A stretch of 64,000 nucleotides of DNA from Callorhinus ursinus (Eukaryota > Chordata > Mammalia > Carnivora > Otariidae): positions 3,166,993 through 3,230,992 of the forward strand of contig NW_020312859.1 of NCBI RefSeq assembly GCF_003265705.1. Reading direction: 5' to 3'. The translations under genes were made by a program, and so were the position numbers. A model generated the notes under the pieces. That model saw nothing but the letters and a program-made list of their open reading frames with translations. It did not search any database and was not told the DNA's origin. This document shows, in pieces, positions 46,095-56,651 of this stretch (position 1 is its first letter; each line of letters opens with the position of its first letter).

Positions 46095-46590
46095 GGTGAG
46101 GGCTGGGGCGGCGCGGAGGCTGGGTGTGACCGCGTGTGGCTGTGTGACCGCCAGGCGATTAGTGTGTCTCAGGTTCACCGTACATGGGTGGCTGTGCATG
46201 CGTGACATTGTGCGCCCGTGTGAGTGATGGTGGGTGTGAGCGTGTGACTGTCGGAGCAACTTCTTTGTGTGACCGTCCCCAGCTGCGACTGGGTGTGACA
46301 GGCGAGGGGGGCATGTAACGGAGTGTGAGGCATCGTACTGTGTGAATGGGTGACTTGTATGTGGCGATGTGACAGTGTATGTGGGCGAGTGACTGCAAGT
46401 CATTGTGTATAAATGACTGTTAGGGTGACTTGTGTGGGACGGTAAGACAGTGTAAGTAGGTGCTTGGCCGCCTATGTGTGTGACAGTGGGTCACTATGTG
46501 TCAGCCTGTGAATGAATGTGGGGTTGTCGGGGGAGGTGGCCGAGTGTGTCACTGTGTCATCGTGTGAGTGACTGTCGAGGTGACTTCTGC
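46095..46590 (+). repeat. degenerate GTGTGA-rich minisatellite-like tract
   Basis: At least ten GTGTGA words, mostly extended to GTGTGAC, GTGTGAG or GTGTGACTGT, recur at irregular spacing over about 500 bp. No fixed period is visible, so it is diverged or generated by slippage. It starts about 270 bp inside intron 1 and reads GTCACAC on the TOX2 strand. Confidence 0.75.
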
Positions 46591-46858
46591 CTGTGAACGG
46601 AATAACTCAAGCCGTGAGTGTAACGGCGAGGATATCTATGTGAGTGGCATGTGCCCGTCGGCGGGGCTGATGCGTGCGGGTCCCCGCGCATTGGCACCGC
46701 CGGCACCTCCCCCCGTGGGCCTCCGAGAATGTCCCGTCCCGAGCCGCCAGGTGACTCCTGTCCCGCACTCCAGCCCGGGACGCTCCCGCCGCGGCGCGGG
46801 GTCCGAAGGCGCAGGCAGGCCGCGCCCGCCTCGGCGCCCACCCCCGGCCCCCGCCTAC

Positions 46859-46957
46859 CTTGCCGCAATGGTAATAGTCCAGGTGCGCCAGGCCGGCCGG
46901 CTCGGCCCCGGGCCGCGCGCCCACCGCGGGTGCCGAGGGGTACAGGCGGACGTCCAT
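46859..46957 (-). CDS. TOX2: TOX2 distal first coding exon
   Basis: TOX2 is a nuclear HMG-box transcription factor of the TOX family, linked to NK and T follicular helper cell programmes and first described in the reproductive axis. Read on the minus strand, this exon encodes 33 residues starting MDVRLYPSAPAVGARP and ending DYYHCGK. It matches the TOX2 long-isoform N-terminus as I remember it; other TOX paralogues also begin MDVR. The ATG at 46957-46955 sits in a strong Kozak context (CCCGCCATGG). The exon ends on a complete AAG lysine codon, followed by a GTAGGC donor at 46858-46857, so the junction is phase 0. The HMG box is encoded by exons outside the window. The reading frame stays open upstream to about 47347, but the family start is this ATG. 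Residue 31 is Cys, where I recall Gly in human; paralogue TOX also has Cys near this point. The exon lies in a CpG island. Confidence 0.93.
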
Positions 46958-46965
46958 GGCGGGCG

Positions 46966-46983
46966 CGGCGGCGGCGGCGGCGG
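46966..46983 (-). repeat. CGG/GCC triplet run in TOX2 5'UTR
   Basis: About six GCG/CGG triplets sit 9-26 bp upstream of the distal ATG. On the mRNA strand they read GCC repeats. In the TOX2 frame they would encode alanines if translation began upstream. Confidence 0.8.
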
Positions 46984-47048
46984 CTCCCGCGGGCAGTGCC
47001 TGGGCGGGCGGCGGGTGGGAGCCAGTGTGCGAGCGGGTGTGCGAGAGC

Positions 47049-47110
47049 GGGGGGCGGGTCGGGGGCGGGGCCCGGCGGAGCGCCCCGCCCCCGCCCCCGC
47101 CCCGCCCGCG
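47049..47110. promoter_or_regulatory. GC-box cluster upstream of TOX2 exon 1
   Basis: Several GGGCGGG or CCCGCCC cores, the Sp1/KLF binding type, lie within 62 bp, about 90-150 bp upstream of the distal ATG. This is the most likely core promoter zone. The exact start site cannot be read from sequence. Confidence 0.65.
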
Positions 47111-47299
47111 CGTGCTATTGTTCCGGCCTCCGGCGCCGCGGAGAGCCGGGGGCCCGGGCCCAGGGGAAGGGGCCCCTCCTTCGAGGCGGGCCGCCGCGGG
47201 GTCTCTCGCCGGGCTCTGCACCCCCGGGGGTCCGGGAGGGGTGCGCGCCGGTCCAGACGGCCCTTTCCCGTCCCGCCTTCCCCACCAAGGATAAGGGGA

Positions 47300-48370
47300 G
47301 GGAGAAGCCCATTTGACACCCCTTCCCAGAAGTGGGACACTGCCCACCCTGAATATTTAGAAAGCGGGGTCGGGGGAGGAAGGCGGTGACAGGAACACTT
47401 TCGAAGATGGGTGCTGCCTTGCCCAGGGGGACCACGGCCCAGCGCCTGCGGCTGATCTTAGGAGGCCCTCCCTCCTTGTCCCACTGATCAGAATCACTGA
47501 GAAGGGCTCTGGGAGTTGCTGAGCTTAAACTCTCACTTTACGTGTGAGGAAACTGAGGCAAGGACAGTCACTTCAGTAATGAAGCTCCAAGTGAGTGGGC
47601 CCACCGCCCCCAGAGGATCCAGGTCTGAGACAACTGGGAGCAGTCAGAGGGCCCTGACCCCTTTAATTACAGGGAGAGAGAGGGCCATAGAAAGGGCCTA
47701 GAAACTGAAGTTCTGAGGGTCCAGAATCTACCCTCACCACCCCTACCCCCAAGTTCTCCTGGAGACAGAGAAGAACAGAAATGGGATGGTTCCCATGGTG
47801 GAGCAGAAAGGTGACTGAAGCAGGCTCCTTCTCCCACAGGAAAAGAGCCCCCAAACTCCTCACATCACCTGCAGCAGCTGACCTGTTGCTCCTCCCCTTC
47901 TCATAATTGTCTACGCTAGCAGTCTCCACTCCCTCACCTCTACTGACCGCTGCACCACCGCCCTCTGGTTCCTGGCTCTGGCACACTGGGATGCCTAGCT
48001 GGGAAGTGCCAGGAGGCCAGGAGGCAGAAGTGGGTCAGAATGGGATTGGTAGATGGCAGCTGGACACGATGCTATTCAGAGAAAAGGGTCACTCCCTTTT
48101 CTGCCCACTCAGGAGCCAGCTTGGAACTTAGCTCCCACTGCTACTTGAGCTTTGTTGGTCCTGACTTCGAGCTATGACCCACTATTTGTGACCATGAAGA
48201 TCCACTAATACAAGACTGGTGTGGGAAACAGGCTTTTGCTAAAGGTTTGGGAACAACAGAGGGAAATTACTACTCAGAAAGGAAAGAACTTCCAAATAGA
48301 TTTCAGCAGTCATTGTGTCTAGAAATACATTGCCATATCTCATCAGAAGGAATTTCCCATTGGCCCCTCT
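47300..48370. other. 5' flank of TOX2
   Basis: Upstream of the island on the TOX2 strand. A MIR-like inverse word (GTGTGAGGAAACTGAGGCAAG) is at 47541. No gene found. Confidence 0.4.
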
Positions 48371-48686
48371 ACTTTTTTTTTTCCATCTGGACATCCAGCT
48401 GACCCAGCACTATTTATTGAAAAAATCACCTTTCCCCCCCACTTCTCTGCAGTGTTAACTTTGTTATAAATCAAGTTATCCATATGTGTATTGTTTCTGA
48501 ATTCTCAAGTCCGTCCCATTAGCCTATTTTTCTCTCCTTGTGCCATTGTCATACTGTCTGGATTTCTGTAGCTTTATAATAAGTGCCCCAATAGAAGAGG
48601 TCTACACACTTTTATCTTCAGGACCGTCTTGGCTATTCTTGACATTTGCACTTCCACTGACATTTTTAAAATCAGCTTGTCTGTTT

Positions 48687-48711
48687 ACACACACGCACAC
48701 ACACACACACA
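48687..48711 (+). repeat. (CA)n microsatellite
   Basis: Short imperfect CA run (one CG step) within the old L1. Confidence 0.95.
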
Positions 48712-48884
48712 ATCCTGCTGGGATTCTGATTGCTATATTGCTATCACATTGAATCTTTAGATCAATTTGGGTAAAATCGACATTTTCAGTATTAAGTCTT
48801 GCTATCCATAAACATGGTATGTCCTTTCATTAATTTAGATTTTTTTCATTTTAAAGTTCTCTCAGCAATGTTTTATAGTTTTCT

Positions 48885-49082
48885 TTCTTTTTTAAAGATT
48901 TATTTATTTATTTATTTATAGAGGGCCGAGAGGAGGGGCAAAGGGAGAGAGAGAGAATCTCAAACAGACTCCCCACTGAGCATGGAGCTTGATGTAGGCC
49001 TCCATTTCATGACCCTGAGATCATGACCTGAGCTGAAATCAAGAGTTGGACACTTAACCTACTGAGCCACCCACGTGCCTCA
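48885..49082 (-). mobile_element. Can-SINE
   Basis: Inverted copy from TTTAAAGATTTATTTATTTA to GAGCCACCCACGTGCCTCA. Flanking T-runs hide the target duplication. Confidence 0.92.
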
Positions 49083-49207
49083 CTTTTTTTTTTTTTTAGT
49101 TTCTATGTAGAGCCTTTGCATATCTTTTATTAGATTTAGTCCTGAGTCTTTGATGCTATTATAAATGGTTTCTTTATATGGCTTTTTATCTTCCTGTTTG
49201 TTGTAAG

Positions 49208-49738
49208 TACAGGGCAGTAGTTTTAAAACAAGTCAACAAATTCCCTCACTCTTACATGGAGTGAAATCTAATAACTTTCCCCTATAAAAGGGATGGGTTT
49301 AGTGAATGGTTTTTAATAAAAAAAATATGGTGGAAATGACACATGGATTCTGAGTCTAGGTCGTAAAAGTTGATACAACTTCTGCCTGGCTCCTTCTTTT
49401 GGACATTTGTCTTTGAAACCCTAAGCCACTATGTAAGAAGTCCTAGGCTGCTGTGCTTTAAAGAAGTCTGAAGTAAGCTACACATAGACTCCATATGCAA
49501 AGACCCTGAGACTAAAAGAGTAAGAGGACTCACCAGTCCCCAGTTGGATCAGCCCCCTACTGTTCCAGTTCCATCTACTCTTTGACTACAACCATATGAA
49601 AAACCCTGGAAAAACCCTAGCTGATCCCTTCCCGAATCCAAAATGAACAGAAACCATGAGAGATAATAAAACACTATTGTGGTTTTAAGCCATGAGGTTT
49701 TGGGGTGATTTGTTACTTGGCAATATAGATGTGGAACA
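49208..49738 (+). mobile_element. ERVL-MaLR solo LTR (MLT1-like)
   Basis: Ends GGTTTTAAGCCATGAGGTTTTGGGGTGATTTGTTAC followed by GGCAATATAGATG, the MaLR LTR 3' end. It splits the older L1 at 48375-50095. Noncoding. Confidence 0.75.
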
Positions 49739-50099
49739 TATATAGATTTTTGTATAATGCCCTTGTATTCAGCAACATTGCCAAACTCACTCATTCTAAC
49801 AATTCATCTGTAGATTCTTTAGCTTTTTAAAAAATATACCGTATTCTATCTCATCTGTAAAAATGAGAGTTCTAGTTTTTCTTTTTCAATCCTTATACGT
49901 TTTATTTCTTTTTCTTGCCTTGTTGCACTGGCTAGTATTACCAGTACAATGTTGGAAAGAAGTAATAATAGCAGGCATCCTTGTCTCATTCCTGATCTCA
50001 GAAGGAAAGCTATCAGCATTTCACCATTGACTATAGTGCTTGCTATAGTGTTTTGTTTAACTTCATTATGTTGTTTCGTTGCTTTTTGTAGATACCTCT

Positions 50100-50240
50100 G
50101 CTGTGGGTTGGGGAGGTCAATCTTCACAGCAATCCTGTGGGTCAGGAAATAAGACTGCTGTGGCCATTTTGCGGATGAGAAGAATAAGGCCCAGAGAGGA
50201 GTGCTCAACATCACAGTGTTAATAGCAGGACTCATTAGCA
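50100..50240 (-). mobile_element. MIR, inverted
   Basis: ATTTTGCGGATGAGAAGAATAAGG, CCCAGAGAGGAGTGCTCAAC. Confidence 0.6.
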
Positions 50241-51640
50241 GTACATAAGCCTAGAAATCCCACCTGGAGCACTTCCCACTTACTTCCCTTACTTCCATAA
50301 TCCTGGTCCCACTAACTCTGACCAGAGCTATATAACAACAGCCACCACAGTATGGCGGCCCATGTGCAATGGGTCAGCTGCAGGCAGTAGCAACACCAGC
50401 ACTGTCTGTTACCTATGTCCACTCCCTTCCCTGAGGAGAGGGTGGGCACCAAGGAGGTCTCCGGGGAGGCCAGCAGGGAGCCCTGCGAGGAAGCCATACA
50501 GATCCAAAGCTTGGACTTGCCCTTTCATGTTGGCAGTTGACCAGATAGGAAGTTTATGACTTCCAAAGAAATATCCAGCCTCATCTGTTGTCCTCAGGAT
50601 AGGAGTGGAACTTGAGCCTTCCTCTCTTCCTCTTGACTCCATACAGAATCTGTAAGAGGGGAGTCTCAGGTCTTAGCCAGTGACCAGCTGGCTCAACCCA
50701 GTTTGGGGACCCAGAATATCAGCCTGTGCATCTTCCAGTTCTCAGCTTCTGGTATCATATAAACAGCTGAGATATCAGAATATAGATATGTCTTAATATG
50801 TCTTATTATTTAGATATGGTGAGGCAAACAGATCAGGAGACAATTGCCATCGAAAAGATAGTTTGTTACTCACAGTTCCCAAGAGAAGGAGGCACACCAT
50901 GTCATGGAGGTGGGATGGGGTGGGGCACACAGGGAAGCATATGCGTTGTTCAGAAGCAGAGGGAGGGGGGAGAAATGTGGGCAAAAGTGTTTACTGTGGT
51001 TTCTGTGGAAAAGAATACACGAGGTGGGGTAAGCAGATTTAGGATAGGCTAGTTCAAATAATTTCAGCGGGCTCCAGGCCTAGGGACTGACGTTAATTGT
51101 CTGGTACTGGCCCTGGGTGACAAGGGCAGGTGGAGAGTGGCCTGGAGTGTGAGAGCTCAGTAAAGGAGGTGGTTGCTGGTATGGGCTCCAGATTGGTTGG
51201 TTTACATTTAAAAGCACATGCACAGGAGAGCTGTTTACTATCTCTAGGAATTGGCTAACTCTAGTAGGGGCAGTCCGTCCAGGGTCTACAAGGCCCCAGA
51301 TATGAAAGCATCAAATACAGAAAAGACATGGTTAATACAAGACATGTTCACTTATCCATGGGATCCCAGAGAGAAATGAGTCCTGCTCCAACTATGGCCC
51401 CTTTACACCTGAGGAATGTCCTGGCTTTAAATCAAAATGGCCAACTCTCTAGATACACCTGTGGCCAAGGAGCTAAATACTCAACTGTGGAAGTCCTTCG
51501 GTCTCATCATTAATATTATGTCTCAGTCTTATGGGTATTTGGTAGAATTATACTTCCCCTCCCCTTCAAGTTAGGTATGACGGTGTGACTTGCATTAGCC
51601 AAGGGAACATAAATGGAAATGTTATTTGTCACTTCCTGCC
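50241..51640. other. intergenic DNA without genes
   Basis: Nothing recognised with confidence. Confidence 0.4.
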
Positions 51641-51649
51641 AGGAAGTTT

Positions 51650-51930
51650 AAGGATCTGGGCATAATTTACTCTATTCTCTTTTCTGTCCACCATGAAAAC
51701 CCTAACAAATTCCAACTCCTCCTTTAAGACCCAATTTAAGTAACAGCTCTTTGGTGAAGACTTCTCCAAGACTCCAACTCAGTGTTTCAATTTGCTGCTC
51801 CAATAACTGCACACAGAACGATTTCACCAAACCTTAGTAATACATTTGCTCCATGAGTATCTCCAGGGCAGGGAAAATGTCTCACTGATCTTGGTGCTTC
51901 CAATGACTAGAACAGGAGCTAAGACAGCAC
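51650..51930 (+). mobile_element. L2 3' end
   Basis: AATTCCAACTCCTCCTTTAAG, TTTGGTGAAGACTTCTCCAAG and CTCCAGGGCAGGGAAAATGTC keep L2 order. Confidence 0.8.
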
Positions 51931-52484
51931 GGATATGCCATGCCCTCCTCCAGGGGAGACAGAGCTTTGAAGGACCTTCCTAGGTCCTTCTGGCCGGCAG
52001 AATGGGGCTCTGGAAACCAGAGAAAGCCATTAGACAAAGAGACGCAGGTACCGGCAGTCAGCAGTTGGGGTGTCGTGTGCTGGAATGGTAAGATTTGTGG
52101 GAATATGGATGGAGCACCAGAGTGTCTGCAACAGGGCTCAGATCCATCCTATAACAGGGCAGAACTCTGCTTTCCTTAGGCACGTTCACTCTATATATGT
52201 GTGTGTGTGTGCACATATGCATCTCCTTTGGGAACCTGGTTGAGGTGGGTGACTATTGTCTGGGGCAGTAGTTGGGCATTCCTAGTGCCCTGGCCATTGT
52301 ATTCTCACAATGGCGCTCCAGCCTGTCCATTATTTCTGACAACCAGCCAAGTCAGTCCACAGCTTCCACTCCAAATGTCTGCTGGACCAAAGACCAAATG
52401 GACCAATGCACGTGTGGTGGAGGCTTTGACACAAGATGATTCACTCAGGCCCCTGCACAGAAAAAAGCAGATGCCATGGGCTCT

Positions 52485-52670
52485 GAATTCAAGTCCTAAG
52501 TTCTGCTCAACATCCTGTTTGACCTTAGCCAAATCACTGCACCTCTTTGAGTCTCAGTTTCCACTTCTGCAACATGGGGTGGTAATGCCTACTCCATGGG
52601 TTTGTTGTGACAAGAATGATGAGATAGCAAAGCACTTCTAAAATTCTGAAGCACTATTAAATTGTGAGTC
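52485..52670 (+). mobile_element. MIR
   Basis: GTTTGACCTTAGCCAAATCAC, GAGTCTCAGTTTCCACTTCTG and GTTGTGACAAGAATGATGAG, near full length. Confidence 0.85.
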
Positions 52671-52679
52671 ATTAAATGA

Positions 52680-53038
52680 TGTTTTCCTAGTCAAGGATTC
52701 CAAAGTCCCCTCACAAAAGGAGGAGACTTCTCCCTGATGCCCCTTGAATCCCTTTCCATCTCTCCAGAGAGGCAGTGCCAAGGTCCATCTGGGAGACTTC
52801 ATACTCCCTGCGGTTTCCTGGGGAGAGGAAGTGGGGGCTGGATGGAAGGAGGGAGGGTGGGAGAGTCCATGGGAAGTTCGTGGAGCACCTGCTGAGAACC
52901 AGCACCTGAGCTTTTGGGGTCCTCTCACCAGCCTTCAAAGTGGGCATTATTATCAAAGCACTTTTTACAAATGAGGAAACTGAGCCCTAGGGACACATCC
53001 CAGAGCCCCAGTCACACGGCCAGAGCCAAGACTTCTTC
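52680..53038. other. intergenic DNA with MIR-like end
   Basis: 52960-53035 has ACAAATGAGGAAACTGAGCCC, an inverted MIR core. Nothing else. Confidence 0.5.
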
Positions 53039-53039
53039 T

Positions 53040-53192
53040 CTTTTTCTTTCTTTGAGGATAGTTGACACACAACGTTACGTTAGTGTCAGGTGTACAACAT
53101 AGTGATTCCACAAGTTTACACATTCTGCTATGCTCACCACAGTGCAGCTGTCATCTGTCCCAATACATCGCTGTTGTAACAGCCAGGACGTC
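53040..53192 (-). mobile_element. L1 3' end fragment
   Basis: GTGTCAGGTGTACAACATAGTG and GCTATGCTCACCACAGTGC are the inverse of a primate/carnivore-shared L1MA-type 3' end. Confidence 0.75.
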
Positions 53193-53451
53193 TTGGAACT
53201 GGGATTCGTAGTTGAAATCCATGCTCCTTCTACCCCACATTCCACTCGAGCTTAAATTATGTGGTGCATACTGCCTTACAATTCAAGGAGTTTGTAATGG
53301 GTGAGTTATCTGGAACATGCTCCCTGAGAACTCTCAAGGGCTTACCTTTGTTGGCCCTATGCACACCTGTATAGTAGTGTGTGCTGGTTACATAAGGAGA
53401 AAAATTAAAAACCTTAAATGTGACTAAACCCCACTCAAAAAAGAAATTAGA

Positions 53452-53643
53452 GGGGCACCTGGGTGGCTCAGTCTGTTAAGCGTCTGCGTTCGGCTCAGGT
53501 CATGATCCTGGGGTCCTGGGATCGAGTCCCGCATCAGACTCCCTGCTCAGCAGAGAGCCTGCTTCTCCCTCTCCCTCTGCCTGCCACTCTGCCTACTTGT
53601 GCTCTCTATCTCTCTGTCAAATAAATAAATAAAATCTTAAAAA
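53452..53643 (+). mobile_element. Can-SINE
   Basis: Exact target-site duplication AAAAAAGAAATTAGA (53437-53451 and 53644-53658). Close to the arctoid-type body (CTGCTTCTCCCTCTCCCTCTG). Confidence 0.97.
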
Positions 53644-53694
53644 AAAAAAGAAATTAGAAATCACCATGTCCAGCTATCTGGGAGGAAATAAAAA

Positions 53695-53960
53695 GAAGCA
53701 CTACTAGCAGCCAAGAATTCCTGAGGGCTACACATGTGGCAGGCACTGTGCTAAGTGCTGGACATCTAGTACCTCTATTAATCTCAATAACAACCCCATG
53801 AGGTACGTACTACTATTATCCCTGGTTTACAGATAAGGAAAATTGGGCATAGAGAAGCCAAGTAACTTACGTACAGTTGGTATGTGGTATAGCCAGGATT
53901 TGGAACTAGCCAGTTTGGCTCCAAAGCCCACACCCATGACCACTAGACCTCACTACACCT
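53695..53960 (-). mobile_element. MIR, inverted
   Basis: GTTTACAGATAAGGAAAATTGG, GGCAGGCACTGTGCTAAGTG; long copy. Confidence 0.8.
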
Positions 53961-53994
53961 CTTTGATCTTACATACAAATTTCAGCTTAAGCAA

Positions 53995-55370
53995 AAAAGA
54001 AAACCCTGTTAGTGTTTTTATTGGAATCACATTTAATTGATAAATTGGGGAGAATTAAAACTTTTAATAGTCTTTCAATCCATTGAGATTTTATATATAT
54101 TTATAAATTTGTATTTTAATATATTTAATATAATATATATTTAATTTATATAATGTAAGTTTAATATAATATGTTTAATATATATCCAATATAATATACA
54201 TTTTGCATAGATTTATATAAATTTATATAGATACACGTGTGTGTGTGTGTGTGTATACACATATATCGATGTATAGGAATACTATTAAAACTCTGAATGC
54301 TTATCTTGTACCTAGGAAACTTACCGAATTGGGGCACCTGGGTGGCTCAGTCAGCTAAGCATCTGCTTTCGGCTCAGGTCATGATCCCAGGGTCCTGGGA
54401 TCGGCCCCCGTGTTGGGCTCCCTGCTGAGCAGGGAGCCTGCTTCTCCCTCTCCCTGTGCTGGTCTCTCCCTCTGCCGTTCCCCCTGCTTGTGCTCTCTGG
54501 CTCTCTCTCTCTCTCTCTCTGTCAAATGAATAAATAAAAATATTTAATAAAAAAAGGAAACTTACCAAATTGTCTTGTTTGTGCCAATGGTTTCTCTTCT
54601 GTAGATTTTCTGGGTAAATGATCATGTAATCTGCAGAGAGAGAGAGAGATTCCGCTCTTCCTTTCCGATCATCTTACCACTTTCTTGCTTTCTTCTTACT
54701 GCATTGTCCAGCCCCTCCCAGATCAAAATTAAATAAAAGTGTGGGTATCAGGCATTCTTGTCTTATTTTTTACTTCAGTAAACACATTGCTTACATTTAC
54801 AATGAAGCTATTAAGTAAGATACTTATTGTAAGCTTTTGGTAATGCTCCTTATCAATTAATAGTTTCTTTTTATTTTTGGTTTGTTAAGAGATTTTCTTC
54901 TGGCATTATTTATGGTTTATGAAGCTTCTTGAGCATCTGTTGAAATAATCATCTGGATTTTATCTTCAAAGCTAGTACTGAACCATCCTTGAATTCCTGG
55001 AAAAAACTGTTAGAACTTATATTTGGCTGGAATTTGGTTTTTAATCCTGCTAAATTCCATTTGCAATTATTTCATTTAGGTTTTTTTATAACTATGTCAA
55101 CAATCAAAATTGGACTTACATTTTTTTATGCTGTTGTTGCTAAGCTTTGTGTGTCAAGGTTATAATTATTTTGCCTAATGACTTGAGGAAGAAGAATTTG
55201 GATAACTGATTCAGCTTCTTAAATTAAAATTGGATCATTATGCCTTATATTTTTCTTCAGTAAATTTTGGTAAACTATACTTTTTTAGAAAGTTGTTCAT
55301 TTCCTGTAACTTTTCAAATGTATTGGTGTAAAAGTGTTTTTAGTATTATTTTACAGGTTTAAAAATTCTA
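53995..55370 (-). mobile_element. old L1 ORF2 region, interrupted
   Basis: Inverse L1 words: TTTTTATTGGAATCACATTTAATTGATAAATT on the left, then after an AT-rich low-complexity block (54090-54250, with (GT)n) and a SINE, GGTATCAGGCATTCTTGTC and TACTGAACCATCCTTGAATTCC. No open frame. Confidence 0.75.
54331..54554 (+). mobile_element. Can-SINE
   Basis: Target-site duplication AGGAAACTTACCGAATT (54314-54330) versus AGGAAACTTACCAAATT (54555-54571), one mismatch over 17 bp. Inserted in old L1. Confidence 0.96.
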
Positions 55371-55374
55371 CTGT

Positions 55375-55585
55375 ATCATTTCCAGTTATAGAATGATTAA
55401 GTCACAGTGATAAAAGGCATGTGTAGGGAACAGAGTCAATGGTATCATATAAGATTTTATGGGGACAGATGGTGGATACACTTGTGGTGAGCACAGCATA
55501 ACCTATAGACTTGTTGAATCACTATATTGTACACCTGAAACTAATGTAACATTGTGAGTCAGCTATACTTCAATAAAAAAATTCT
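55375..55585 (+). mobile_element. L1 3' end (L1MA-like)
   Basis: TTGTTGAATCACTATATTGTACACCTGAAAC then AGCTATACTTCAATAAAAAA, opposite in orientation to the L1 next to it. Confidence 0.8.
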
Positions 55586-55589
55586 ATTC

Positions 55590-56450
55590 TATTATCAATG
55601 CTTTTTTCCCCTTTTTAAAATATCAATTATACTCAAGGTTTGTCTATGTCACTATATTTTTTCTCTATATTTTCTATTTTCTATATTCTTCTCTACTCTC
55701 CAGATTTCTACAGTTACTGGATTTTTTAAAATAGTAACATTTTTTAAAACAAAGATACTATTTGTAAAGTACCTGGCACTTAGGATTTGGTAAATACTCA
55801 TTAAGTTAATATATGAAAAATATTTTTGAGCACATGCCAGAGACTAGAGATTCAACTATGACTGGGACATAATTTGTGTTCTCAAGTTGCTTACAGCTGA
55901 CCTGGAGAGACAGACAAGCAAATAGTTCATTTAATGTGATAAACACAACAGAAGTGAGTACAAAGCAGAATGGGAACACAAAGAAGAACTTCCTGAAGGA
56001 TGTGAAGTTGAGCGGGGCACTGCAGGATGAGTAGGAGTTATGCAAGTGAAAAAGATGGGTGTTTCTTAGCTCCACCCCTGGGCCCATCTTCAGCTGACCC
56101 ACCTGATATTCTCCATCACTTACAGGGGCCTCAGCTGTGTACAGACCTGGGCAAAAAGAATAAAGATAGAGTTGGTTGCTACTTCTCACCTTGAGGAAGA
56201 CAGGTGGCAAAATTCCTTATAGTGACAGCTACTCCCCGACCACTGGTGGCTTTGTAAACAGGCTCAGCCTTATGGGAAACATCAGAACAAGTACACTATA
56301 ATAAAAGATGTACAATTTTCTGATCACTCCCCTCCAAAACTCCTCCCTGGGATCTCAAGGAAATCATTCTACAGAAGCCTTAATTTCCTAGTCTAGAGGA
56401 GTGGGACTTATAATGTCCTAAATTGGACAGAGACAGCAGTTTGGTTAATG
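55590..56450. other. intergenic DNA without genes
   Basis: AT-rich 55590-55800, then unassigned sequence. A 134-codon minus frame (55806-56210) has no recognisable domain. Confidence 0.4.
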
Positions 56451-56651
56451 GCCCTGAAAAAGAAGGGTTTCCAGCAATTGCACTACCGGGTATTTACCCC
56501 AAAGATACAAATGTAGGGATCTGAAGGGGTACGTGCACCCCAGTGTTTATAGCAGCAATGTCCACAATAGCCAAACTATGGAAAGAGCCAAAACGTCCAT
56601 CAACAGATGAATGGATAAAGAAGATGTGGTATATATACACAATGGAATATT

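Larger units (their letters stand above)
1..46858 (-). other. TOX2: TOX2 intron 1 (partial, continues past position 1)
   Basis: Everything left of the distal donor is intron 1 of the long TOX2 transcript. The internal first exon is embedded in it at 19.6-19.75 kb. I searched the supplied translations for the next TOX2 exon (expected FDGDSAYVGMSDG by recall) and did not find it, so the acceptor lies beyond position 1. The intron is mostly transposon-derived sequence with several islands of repeat-free DNA listed separately. Confidence 0.85.
45240..47290. promoter_or_regulatory. TOX2: CpG island of the TOX2 main promoter
   Basis: CpG dinucleotides are dense and GC content is high across about 2 kb, in contrast to the CpG-poor flanks. 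The island covers TOX2 exon 1, its 5'UTR, the promoter, and about 1.6 kb of intron 1. No TATA box is seen upstream of the distal ATG, fitting a dispersed CpG-island promoter. The densest part is about 46.75-47.25 kb. All long reading frames here, on either strand, are GC-driven except the exon 1 frame. Confidence 0.9.
48375..50095 (-). mobile_element. old L1 ORF2 region, interrupted
   Basis: Plus strand reads the inverse of L1: CCCAGCACTATTTATTGAAA, TTCTGTAGCTTTATAATAAG, ATTGAATCTTTAGATCAATTTGG, then after insertions CTTTTTCTTGCCTTGTTGCACTGGC and CATCCTTGTCTCATTCCTGATC. Broken into pieces by a SINE, a (CA)n and an MLT1-like LTR. No coding capacity. Confidence 0.85.

Noticed and set aside
46568..47389. 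Plus-strand 273-codon frame and several other frames over 100 codons in the CpG island
   Set aside because: Low-complexity Arg/Pro/Gly/Ala content driven by GC-rich DNA, overlapping frames on both strands, and antisense to the recognised TOX2 exon.
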